From the NCBI GenBank assembly GCA_016617855.1, contig JAECUM010012858.1:39647-103646 (forward strand): a stretch of DNA of 64,000 nt, read 5' to 3'. The notes beneath the pieces are model-generated. The model saw only the letters and a program-made list of their open reading frames with translations, ran no database searches and was not told the DNA's origin. The translations under genes and the position numbers were made by a program. The stretch comes from Megalonaias nervosa (Eukaryota > Mollusca > Bivalvia > Unionida > Unionidae). Shown piece by piece: positions 1 to 8,700 of this stretch. Positions within the stretch are counted from its first letter, which is position 1. Every line of letters begins with the position of its first letter.

Positions 1-552
1 GATTGTTTTACAACCAAATCTATCCCAGACATTTAATGCATGCTTATATTCTTCATCATTAATATGTTCACCAGACAGTTGTGAATAAAATTTATCTTTA
101 TCAGGTAAAGATGTTTCATCGAGGCGACTTATTCCATCGATATACTCATAAGGCAAAATACCTTTCTTTTTCATCAAATCTACATCATCACCAAAATGTT
201 CTGTTAATGAAGTAAAGTCGCTACAGTTTCTCGCAAGCGCATCTAATGAACTAGCCATAAATTGCATGCTGTTGATAAATGTTAGAGGACCAAATGAGAC
301 TGACATAAATTTTTCAGTATTGTTCGGAATCGCATTTATCCTCCTACCTTTACATAATTCTATAACACCAGGATGCCCAAGTGCATTAATAATAAAATGT
401 CCATCATATCCACGAAAATTATGAGCTACACAGGGAATGAACTTAACAATGTGAAATTGATATTTACAAATAGCATGAGATGCTCCAGCGTAATTACCAG
501 TAATATAACAATAATCTTTAACCTTAGGGAACTGCAGATCAAAAGGTCTTTC
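1..552 (-). pseudogene. Inverted partial copy of the PolB gene (left arm)
   Basis: These 552 bases are the exact reverse complement of 3719-4270; I found no mismatch in the rows compared. On the minus strand they carry, in frame, the exonuclease part of the family-B polymerase, including the HNFRGYDGHF (Exo II-like) stretch. Upstream on the minus strand (from 553 rightward) homology stops and the frame runs into AT-rich sequence with an ATT run and no polymerase N-terminus or clear start codon. The copy continues beyond base 1, so its C-terminal half is not visible. It could be one arm of a foldback or invertible structure, a recent duplication, or an assembly artefact. Confidence 0.85.
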
Positions 553-677
553 TCCAATATGATGCTGCAGTATGCTATAAATAATAATAATAATAATCTT
601 GTTATCAGCAATTTCATTGATTCCTTGTAATATTTTATTATTATTTTTTTCTTCTGCTACTTTCAACAATTTTATTA

Positions 678-1187
678 TTATTTTAACATCTTTACTAATT
701 TATAACATATAATAGAAAATCCTATCAGGCCTAGACATAAACATATTTTATCTAGGACATTATTATTTGATTTTACTTTATGATCAGTACCTATTTTACT
801 GATTGATGGGCAATAATTGAATATTTTAGATTCATGTAATATTATCCAATCAACAATATTTTTAGCTTTTATTTCATTGTTGTAAAGAGGTCGATTGAAA
901 ATCATTTCTATTTCTGATCTTGTTTTACTCATTAAATAGACCCGATGATAGAATTCCTGTAAAAATACCTCATATATCTTTATTATTGTCTCATTCGTTA
1001 GATTTGATGTTGTATTTATAAACGGAACAACTTTGTCATTAACAAGTTTGAATGTTATAAAAGAATGTAGTGGTGGCAAAAAATACCTTTTCCTTCCCTG
1101 TCCTCGAATCAATATATTATAAAAATAATTATTTTTTCCTTTATGATTATGAATAATATTAAGCACTTTTATGTCATTAAAATTCAT
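678..1187 (-). CDS. Unknown virus-element protein, 169 aa, with C-terminal membrane segment
   Basis: Intact ORF of 169 residues, paralogous to its upstream neighbour at 1226-1654. Both start with an M-x-x-x-N/D-D-I/L-x-x-L-N-I-I/L pattern, followed by NYF, then YF(L/M)PP, and a later (R)PL motif near residue 100. This copy ends in a hydrophobic stretch (about residues 148-166, LCLGLIGFSIICYKLV) followed by a short Lys tail, which looks like a tail-anchored membrane segment. The paralogue has a basic SRRKK tail instead. Not recognised as any named family. It lies 38 bases downstream of the paralogue on the same strand, in the element that carries the PolB gene. The intact frame inside a decayed element is notable. 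Confidence 0.7.
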   Translation of the reverse strand: MNFNDIKVLNIIHNHKGKNNYFYNILIRGQGRKRYFLPPLHSFITFKLVNDKVVPFINTTSNLTNETIIKIYEVFLQEFYHRVYLMSKTRSEIEMIFNRPLYNNEIKAKNIVDWIILHESKIFNYCPSISKIGTDHKVKSNNNVLDKICLCLGLIGFSIICYKLVKMLK

Positions 1188-1225
1188 ACTATGATGTTAA
1201 CAGAAAAATTAAATCAATTTTATCA

Positions 1226-1654
1226 TTATTTTTTTCTTCTGCTATTTGCTAATTTTCCACCGCTAATTTGATTGTTATTGGTTGTTTTAGCGGTATTGCA
1301 TAACATTAAATCATCGACGACCTTCTTAGCTTTTTCCTCCTCCTGAGAAAGAGGTCTGCCAAGAAGTTGTTCTATTTCACGAACAGACTTACATAATAAG
1401 TTAAATCGAATATTAAATATTTCTGTAAACTCGTCAACAATCTTGATCAATGAAAATGTTGTTAGATCAGTTACTCTACCAATATATGGAATAATTTTAT
1501 TATCAACGATTTTAAATGTTAATTGAGAATCGGGTGGTGGCATGAAATATTTCTCACCGTTTGGTCCGTGAATCAATGCATCTTGAAAATAATTATCTTT
1601 ACCATCATGCTTGTTGAGGATATTAAGCGCTATTAAATCGTTCACAGAGGCCAT
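1226..1654 (-). CDS. Unknown virus-element protein, 142 aa, paralogue of neighbour
   Basis: Intact ORF of 142 residues. It shares the order of conserved blocks with the 169-residue ORF at 678-1187 (NYF near residue 20, KYFMPPP near 35-41, a TFKIV block, RPLSQEE near 100-107), so the two are tandem duplicates. The C-terminus is basic and ends SRRKK. A short stretch at about 636-664 on the same strand reads the same SRRKK-stop ending out of frame with the neighbour, consistent with a remnant of a further duplicated 3' end. Function unknown; no membrane segment here. It is probably co-transcribed with 1682-1993 and 678-1187. Confidence 0.7.
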   Translation of the reverse strand: MASVNDLIALNILNKHDGKDNYFQDALIHGPNGEKYFMPPPDSQLTFKIVDNKIIPYIGRVTDLTTFSLIKIVDEFTEIFNIRFNLLCKSVREIEQLLGRPLSQEEEKAKKVVDDLMLCNTAKTTNNNQISGGKLANSRRKK

Positions 1655-1681
1655 CTTATTTATTATTGTTTTGATTAAATC

Positions 1682-1993
1682 TTAAGTATTAAACCACCAA
1701 CATAAAATCTTCAATCGTTGGAGGGTTTTCTTTTTTTTTATCAAGTATTTTGGTGATCTCGTCTTGTAATAGTATAAAATTGATCGATAATTGCTGCCAC
1801 CACATTTTGTGCAAAGATCAGATTTACCTCGCGTTCCAGCACCACAGCTCAAGCATGGTTTAGGACCTTTAGAACCTTTTTTAATAATTTGTTTATGTAG
1901 TCCGCAATATTCGTCATAACAACGTTTGTTACAAACCTCATATGCTCCTTGAGGATAATACTTGCAGTGGTTCTGTCCCATCGGAAATGGCAT
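1682..1993 (-). CDS. Small Cys-rich zinc-binding protein of the element, 103 aa
   Basis: Intact 103-residue ORF. Residues 10-33 form a Cys/His cluster (C10, C21, C25, C30, H33) of the kind that recurs as a short CxxxYCxxH zinc motif in proteins of large DNA viruses and virophage-like elements. Residues 47-64 form a second CxxC...CxxC knuckle (C47, C50, C61, C64). The C-terminus is Lys-rich. It is divergent from the polymerase, with 96 bases between the two start codons, so they may share a promoter. A nucleic-acid-binding or regulatory role is an inference from the zinc knuckles. Confidence 0.7.
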   Translation of the reverse strand: MPFPMGQNHCKYYPQGAYEVCNKRCYDEYCGLHKQIIKKGSKGPKPCLSCGAGTRGKSDLCTKCGGSNYRSILYYYKTRSPKYLIKKKKTLQRLKILCWWFNT

Positions 1994-2089
1994 GATATAT
2001 AAATTAAGCAGATATTTTATATTTAATTATATTTATATTTTATGAAAAATGAATTAGATTAATTTTATGTAAAATTATATCATATAATC
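1994..2089. promoter_or_regulatory. Divergent AT-rich promoter region between Zn protein and PolB
   Basis: Ninety-six bases, almost entirely A/T, separate the two divergent start codons (1993 on -, 2090 on +). TATA-like runs can be read on both strands around 2025-2045, about 45-60 bases from each ATG. No sequence outside A/T-rich boxes is distinctive, so this is a positional call. Confidence 0.4.
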
Positions 2090-3454
2090 ATGGCGAAAAC
2101 AAAACGCCACAACATTGTTACTATACTCATGAAGCAATACGAACGGATAACTGGTAAAAAGCCAAAATATCCGAAAACTAATGCCGAATTATATGAGCTA
2201 AGTGAAAAATTGTGTGAGTGTAGTAAAGAATTACAGCAAAGATTATTCAAACCAGTCCTTGCTGATATTGAATCGTTTAAGGGTTTTAAGAAAAATACTA
2301 AAAGAACCCGCCATGAGAATGTTAGGCGATTAATGAAAGAATATGAAGAAGCCACCGGTAAAACTACTAAATATCCGATTAAAAATGCGGAATTTGAAAA
2401 ACTTAAAAATGAGCTGGAAGGTTTTATCCGATCAGAAATTAATATTAATGAAGTTGAATCATCGTTTGAGGGTTTTAATAAAACCTATAAAATAATTGTA
2501 GATAGACCACTACAAACATTGATTGAAGAAGCTATTCGTTATATCCTTGTTCGAGAACCGCGTGTTAAGATAATTGTAGAACTACTAGCATATTTTCAAC
2601 ATGCTGTTAACCCAGAAAAATTTAAGTGTAATTATATGCGAACTTTCCCAGTTGTAGTATATGCAATTGATAATGAGATTGAAGATGTTGCTGTGAGAAT
2701 GGCACAGAAAATTGAAAAGGAGATTGAAAATTATATATCGTCAGGGTCAGGTTGGACATTAATCTCGAAAGATTATTTATTAGTTCACTCACATAAATAC
2801 GATCCATTGCGTGCAGGAACATTTATTGATCTTCCCGATAAGATTAAGAAAACACATTGTTGTATTAATGTTGTTAGTGATGATCAAAAATGTGTAATGT
2901 GGAGTATTTTAGCAGCATTGTTTCAGGCTGATGATCATGTTAATCGAATAAGTAAATATGAAAAATATGTGAATGAACTGAACTTGAAAGGGATTGATTT
3001 CCCAACTCCAGTTAGCGAGATCAGTAAAATAGAAAACAATAACAAGCAGTTAATTCCTCATGGTATTAATGTCTTTGCTCTAGATGAAGCATTAAATTTA
3101 TATCCGTATAGAATATCCCCGCTAGCTGGATCAGATGCAATAAATTTATTGTTGTATAAAAAACACTACTGTTGGATTAAGAACTTTAATGGACTAGCTG
3201 GAAGGCAATATAACAAACATAAAGAAAAAACATATTTCTGTTATAGATGCTTGCATGGTTTTAGAAAATGTGATAAAGAATCTTTTGATGGACGTTTACT
3301 TGAGCATCAAAAATATTGCATGTACCATCAAAGAACGACGTTACCAAAGACATTGGATAAAATTCTAAAATTCACGAAGTATAAAAAGAAATCTGTAGCG
3401 CCATTTACAATTGTGTATGATTTTGAGTCGCTTCAGATTCCTCTTGATCAAAAC

Positions 3455-3457
3455 TAA
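3455..3457 (+). other. In-frame TAA in PolB right after Exo I
   Basis: The polymerase frame stops here, ten codons after DFES, and stays open in the same frame up to the first frameshift near 5065. One substitution explains the break. Confidence 0.85.
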
Positions 3458-3718
3458 GAAAACAGATTTGCTGCAACAACACATCTAAACAAGCATGTTC
3501 CATATAAGATAACATGTATCATTGATCCAAGTTTATCAGAACCAGTTAAAATCTATAGACGTAAAAATGAGCAAGATGAAGATCCTGCAGTATGGTTAAT
3601 CAGAAATCTGTTTCATGAAGCTGATAAAATCTTTGAAAAACTCTCTGCTAGAGTAGAATTGATAATATCTCCTGAACAAGAACAAGAATATGAATCAACA
3701 GCTTATTGTCATATTTGT

Positions 3719-4270
3719 GAAAGACCTTTTGATCTGCAGTTCCCTAAGGTTAAAGATTATTGTTATATTACTGGTAATTACGCTGGAGCATCTCATGCTA
3801 TTTGTAAATATCAATTTCACATTGTTAAGTTCATTCCCTGTGTAGCTCATAATTTTCGTGGATATGATGGACATTTTATTATTAATGCACTTGGGCATCC
3901 TGGTGTTATAGAATTATGTAAAGGTAGGAGGATAAATGCGATTCCGAACAATACTGAAAAATTTATGTCAGTCTCATTTGGTCCTCTAACATTTATCGAC
4001 AGCATGCAATTTATGGCTAGTTCATTAGATGCGCTTGCGAGAAACTGTAGCGACTTTACTTCATTAACAGAACATTTTGGTGATGATGTAGATTTGATGA
4101 AAAAGAAAGGTATTTTGCCTTATGAGTATATCAATGGAATAAGTCGCCTCGATGAAACATCTTTACCTGATAAAGATAAATTTTATTCACAACTGTCTGG
4201 TGAACATATTAATGATGAAGAATATAAGCATGCATTAAATGTCTGGGATAGATTTGGTTGTAAAACAATC
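3719..4270 (+). repeat. Right arm of the perfect inverted repeat (partner of 1-552)
   Basis: This part of the polymerase gene is repeated in inverted orientation at 1-552. The arms enclose 553-3718 (3.17 kb), which holds the three minus-strand small genes and the polymerase N-terminal half. At the inner edge the sequences part after a GAAAGACC block, with only scattered similarity beyond. Confidence 0.9.
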
Positions 4271-6026
4271 GGCGACTATATGGATGTTTATCTAGTACAG
4301 GACGTTCTTTTACTTGATGATATATTTCAGAGTTTTCGGAGAACCAGCATAAATAAGTATAAACTCGATCCATCGTGGTATTTCTCAAGTCCAGGATTGA
4401 GCTGGGATGCGTTGTACAAGTTAACAGGAGCTGAAGTTGAACTTATAACTGATGGCAATATTGACATGTATCATTTTATTGAGAAAAGTATTCGTGGCGG
4501 TATCAGCGTCATAAGCAATAAATACGCTCGAGCTAATAACAAATATCTTAAAGACTTTGATCAAAATAAACCCTCGAGTTATATTTTATACTTAGATAAG
4601 AACGCACTTTATAGCTGGGCGATGTCTCAATCAGTGCCATATGCTTGTGATCGCTGGGTAAGCGAATCGGACTTTATCAAGGACACTAAGAAGCTAACGT
4701 TAGATTTATCAGAATCTGATCACAGTTACTTTCTAGAAGTTGATGTTGATTATCCTGTAGAACTACATGATTTACATAATGATTATCCATTTCTACCAGA
4801 AAAAATGATAATCATAGATTCAATGTTATCAAAAGAACAGCTAAAAAATCGCATTGGAAAACCATGCGTAGTAGAAAAATTAGTACCAAACTTGATGAAT
4901 AAACGTAATTATGTATGTCATTGGAGAAACCTCAAACAAGCACTCGACCATGGGTTAAAGTTAGTCAAGATTCACCGAATATTACGTGTTAAGCAATCTC
5001 GTTGGATGGCAGATTATATCAAATTTAATAATGACATGAGGACAAAAGCAACAACAGACTTTGAAAAGGTATTTCTTCAAGCTCATGAACAACTCGGTAT
5101 TTGGAAAGACCATAGAGAATATTCGTAATCGTGTAGATATTGAAATCGTTAACAACCAGAAGCGTTGTAGCAAATTAGTTGCATCAGATAAATTCACTGG
5201 CTTGTTAAGCATAAGTGAAAATTTATGTCTAGTAAAAAAATGTAAAACAAATCTAGTTCTTAACAAACCAATATTCGTCGGTGCTACAGTTTTGGAGACA
5301 TCAAAGTGGCTGATGTATGATTTCCACTACAACTTTACAAAAAGATTTGGCCAGATGCGAAGTTGTTATTCACTGACACTGATTCGCTCGTTTATCATAT
5401 TCCTTCCGAAGACGTCTATCAAGATGTTTATAATTACAGAAATGAGTTTGATCTTTCCGATGCCCCACGAGAAAGTCCGTTCCACGACCCTAGTAATAAA
5501 AAGGTTATGGGTAAGATGAAAGATGAGTTTTGTTTCAGACCAGTTATCGAATTTGTAGGATTGAGAAGCAAGATGTACTCGTTGAAGACAGCAGATAATA
5601 AAGAGTTAAAAAAGTTAAAAGGTGTTAAGAAATCGGTGGTAAAAAATAATATAAAACACAGCGATTATGTAAATGTGCTGTTCAATAATGAAACGCACAC
5701 CGCTGAAATGCACACAATACGATCAAGCAAGCATCAATTAAGAACAGACAGAATTATAAAGCAAGGTTTAACTAACTTTGATGATAAACGTTATTGTAGC
5801 GATGGAATTAATACATTTGCTATTGGGTATTATAAGACTATCCGCAGTTAATTAAATTAATCGTTATTATGTAGTGGTCAAATTCACTATGGAAGGTTCA
5901 ATGCTGGATAATAATTCCATTATTTTTTTCCTGATCTATTTAACAAGCTTGGTAGTCTTCTGAAAAGTAAACAGTATCTCATCTGCTCTAGAAAAATATA
6001 AGGTTATTAAGTTTTAACCCTTTTTC

Positions 6027-6287
6027 TTATTTTCCATAAAACGAATCATACATAGCTGTTGCAAAAGCATTACTAAATGATTGCATTTTTTCTCTTTTAT
6101 CATTTAGCTTATCCTGCCTGTCCTGCAACTGTTGCTTAACAGCATCATGAGCAGGTAAATATGTTTTAATCGCCTCTACTCGCTCTCGAGCTAATCTAGC
6201 CGAGTGCGGTTCTCCAATTCCAGTTTCAGCCTTTACTGGTTTACTCTGCGTGTTAAAGCTTGATTTAGATCTTGATTTGGAAGGCAT
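6027..6287 (-). CDS. Small unknown element protein, 86 aa, Ser/Lys-rich start and helical tail
   Basis: Intact 86-residue ORF, tail to tail with the polymerase (176 bases after its stop). The N-terminus is basic and Ser-rich (SKSRSKSSF), the middle is charged, and residues ~45-70 (QQLQDRQDKLNDKREKMQ) look like an amphipathic or coiled-coil helix. It ends in an aromatic stretch (YDSFYGK). It lies 42 bases downstream of the ORF at 6330-6764 on the same strand, so the two probably form one unit. No family recognised. Confidence 0.55.
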   Translation of the reverse strand: MPSKSRSKSSFNTQSKPVKAETGIGEPHSARLARERVEAIKTYLPAHDAVKQQLQDRQDKLNDKREKMQSFSNAFATAMYDSFYGK

Positions 6288-6329
6288 TTTTCTATAGCAT
6301 AAATAATTATGCCATTCAAATTTGGTTTA

Positions 6330-6764
6330 TTATTCAATCATTCGCTTATTTATAAGAAATTTATCAACTTGTTCCACTTTTTCTTGCTCCTTTATTATAA
6401 ATCTCTGCTCATGAGATAGTTTATTCATCATGTGGGTATAAATATCCACATTTGGATCGTTCATTAATCTCATTAATGTTTCCTCATCCTCAGGATTTCT
6501 TATTTTATAACACACCCAGTATGTCCCATCCGATCTATAGATGCAATTATATGTGTAAATCTTCTTTTTATCTACTTGCAAGCCAAATGATGCATAAGTT
6601 ATTGAATCAAACTTGACCATAGTTTTTCTTGTTAAGTTAAACGCATATACTTTTACACAAACAGCAGGAAGAACTTCTCCGGATTTTGTTTTAAAAGTTT
6701 TCTTTGATATATAAGGCTCTCCCGATGAACAGTGTGCGTCGATGCTAAGTCTGTCCTCACGCAT
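6330..6764 (-). CDS. Unknown element protein, 144 aa
   Basis: Intact 144-residue ORF on the strand opposite the polymerase. The central part alternates hydrophobic and polar residues (VCVKVYAFNL, KKIYTYNCIYRSDGTYWVCYKI), suggesting a small beta-rich fold. A helical, charged C-terminus follows (about residues 105-144). No zinc knuckle, signal peptide or catalytic motif is evident. With 6027-6287 it seems to form the right-hand minus-strand unit of the element. I do not recognise it. Confidence 0.6.
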   Translation of the reverse strand: MREDRLSIDAHCSSGEPYISKKTFKTKSGEVLPAVCVKVYAFNLTRKTMVKFDSITYASFGLQVDKKKIYTYNCIYRSDGTYWVCYKIRNPEDEETLMRLMNDPNVDIYTHMMNKLSHEQRFIIKEQEKVEQVDKFLINKRMIE

Positions 6765-7397
6765 TTTTTATAATATTATTTTGCTTTAATAGTTTATTGT
6801 TGTTTCATATTTATTAATAGCGCAGCTGTGTGTTCAAAATTGAAGCTCGCCCAAAGCTGCTTAGATGGTTTACTAACAACCTTTTATTTTTCTGCTGCTT
6901 TATTTCTTGCTTATATTTTACCATAGAAGTCTCCATTTCACCTGTAAAGCGCTATAGGGAAAAACTGAAGTTTTTTTAGGGAAATTAGGTAAAAAATGTA
7001 AAATGCTGGGGTTTTTACCCTCAAAATGTGAAAATAATAAGATTTTTATGTGCTTGGTTTACTATCCCCCTTTTCTTATACTACTAAAGCCACGTGAAAG
7101 ACAAATTTGTAGTTTTGATTGTCTTCCTTTGCTACATTTCATATAAAACACGTTCAGTTCTGTGTCAATAGTACTTTGGTAGTACTTTGAAATTTCATAG
7201 CAACATCTCCAACCCATCTATGTCGTGGACTCATCGCAATGTATAGGTAGAGTATGTGGTAGTTAATATTATGACATGAATAATACTTTAATTCCTAATC
7301 TTGTTTGAGAGACAAAGTTAAGAGTGGTATGCATGTTTGCAAGGGGTATGTATAATGATAGATGTGCATTATTTTTTTTAAACGTGGAAAGAAGTAA
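6765..7397. other. Right flank of the virus-like element, no gene seen
   Basis: AT-rich sequence with no coding-like stretch. I could not find a terminal inverted repeat or target duplication, so the right boundary of the element (somewhere after 6765) is undefined. Confidence 0.5.
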
Positions 7398-7413
7398 TGT
7401 GTGTGTGTGTGTA

Positions 7414-7499
<86 letters not shown>

Positions 7500-7577
7500 T
7501 TCAATTGATTGATTCATTATTTCTAAATATTATGAACATTGAATAAATGCATTTCTTGTGGTACAGCTTGTAAGTGA

Positions 7578-7615
<38 letters not shown>

Positions 7616-7616
7616 G
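7398..7616. repeat. Compound microsatellites (TG)n(TA)n, (TTA)n and (AAT)n
   Basis: A TG run followed by a TA run (7398-7456), then a TTA run (7460-7496), then after ~80 bases an ATA/AAT run (7580-7613). Long reading frames here are products of the simple repeats. Confidence 0.95.
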
Positions 7617-8170
7617 CAACAACATCATTAACATCATCATTTTGAACTGTAATAGTACATAATCATGCTGGTATAGTTTATGGCATCACCACCTCCATAA
7701 ATAAAGAAAATTATTCTAAATATGTTTAAATTTCTAATTAATTTATACAGTAAAGTTACAAATTATGAAACAACTTACATTGGAGGTTCTCAAATTTAAG
7801 GGAACATTTTTTGCCATTTTGGTAGGATTTTTATGTGAAATATTAACAATTTGACAGTAATTATCGGAAGCAGACGAAATAGTATTTACCTTTATATATG
7901 CATGTAGTCATGAATTCGCCCCTTCGTTGATAATGGACTTGTCCAGGAACTGGAAATCGATCTCGAGCATGGCAGTGGTTTATATTGAAAACTTTCGTTA
8001 AGCATGAAACGCGCAGACATAGACGGTGTTATGGCCACCATTGTCGCAGTTAGGTTAGAAATGATAAATCAATGAATGAACTGAGTAAGTTCTGTTGATT
8101 TCTGGTCTTATTTATGCTTTTCGCTATTGAAATCGGCAGCGGGGTACAAACAAACGGGGAAGTAAAGTAG
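7617..8170. other. Intergenic, nothing recognised
   Basis: No coding-like frame, repeat or RNA gene seen on either strand. Confidence 0.5.
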
Positions 8171-8202
8171 TAATGTGTACACTCACGTGAGTGTACACAT
8201 TA
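8171..8202. repeat. 32-bp perfect palindrome centred on CACGTG
   Basis: The 16-base half TAATGTGTACACTCAC is followed directly by its exact reverse complement, with an E-box core in the middle. The flanks extend the symmetry imperfectly (CGGGG..GTAAA on the left against TTTACCCCGG on the right). It may be the junction of a foldback element or a tail-to-tail transposon end; no further evidence. Confidence 0.9.
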
Positions 8203-8394
8203 GTTTACCCCGGAATCAAGTGGCTGTGGGTATTTCCTAACGGCAACGTACCGCGCTATATATACGTCCCAGGGTATACCGCATTTATATTAGGGATCAA
8301 CAATTTAATGTTTTGGGGCGACGCTTTTTTAAATTTAATTCCGTCAGACAAAAACAGGAAAAAAAATATTTTACATGGCCAGTAACGTACAGTA

Positions 8395-8700
8395 CTTAGC
8401 GTAGATGAATTTGCTGTTTGTATTTTAACTGCTGTACGAGTTGCAGTTGAAAGACTGTAATTACAGTGGGATGATTAAGCTAACACTAGAGCTGATAATG
8501 TGAAAGACATTTGTGCTGATATAGAAACCCTATTGAAAACATAGGAAGTGTTGACACTGAAGCATACACTTTTCTTGTTAACGCTAGTGATTTAATAGGC
8601 AGGGAAACTTTGAATGTGATACCCACACCTGGGCAAGATATTTATCAGAGAGGACTAGTAAACATAAAACATGCTTACTCAACAAACGAGAAAATATTTT
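8395..8700 (+). pseudogene. Possible decayed coding patch of unknown origin
   Basis: Near 8402-8560 one frame reads coherently apart from three stops (segments such as DEFAVCILTAVRVAVERL and NVKDICADIETLLK). From ~8550 another frame stays open for 57 codons with balanced composition (VDTEAYTFLVNASDLIG...). Together they resemble an old gene with stops and a frame change. No family recognised. It could also be chance in AT-moderate sequence. Confidence 0.25.

Larger units (their letters stand above)
2090..5851 (+). pseudogene. polB: Protein-primed family-B DNA polymerase (Polinton/adintovirus type), broken
   Basis: Replicative polymerase of a virus-like element. The reading starts at ATG 2090. 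Residues 6-110 hold a duplicated ~35-residue block (RH..V..LMK.YE..TGK). A zinc knuckle follows (C384, C387, H406, C410), then Exo I (DFES, 444-447). After a TAA at 3455-3457 the same frame continues: Exo II-like HNFRGYDGHF (near 3850), a YLVQD Exo III-like block (near 4290), and Pol A YLDKNALYS (near 4590). A frame change near 5062-5072 precedes Pol B (MNNSVFGKT). A second, at the A-run near 5337-5345, precedes Pol C (DTDS, 5375-5386). The C-terminus appears complete. All catalytic motifs survive, so inactivation is recent, or these are consensus errors. Programmed recoding is less likely because no matching signal is seen. The family is distinct from cellular B polymerases by its LDxNxLY-type motif A. 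Confidence 0.9.

Noticed and set aside
373..630. Plus-strand frame, repeated at 3695-3898 on the minus strand
   Set aside because: It is the antisense of the polymerase exonuclease region and appears twice only because that segment is duplicated.
2080..2355. Minus-strand frames over PolB (also 2622-2822, 4982-5266)
   Set aside because: Shadow frames of the polymerase codons; no domain and no independent signal.
3455..5386. Programmed readthrough or frameshifting in PolB
   Set aside because: Three separate recoding events in one gene, without slippery heptamers and downstream structure at the right places, is less likely than mutation or consensus error.
1..6764. Complete Polinton with capsid, integrase and ATPase
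   Set aside because: None of these genes is visible within the window, and no terminal inverted repeat was found on the right side.
7269..7517. Minus-strand frame with Asn and Ile/Tyr runs
   Set aside because: Produced by the TTA and TA microsatellites.
8191..8385. 64-codon plus-strand frame beginning in the palindrome
   Set aside because: No domain, splice signals or codon pattern; starts inside a palindrome.
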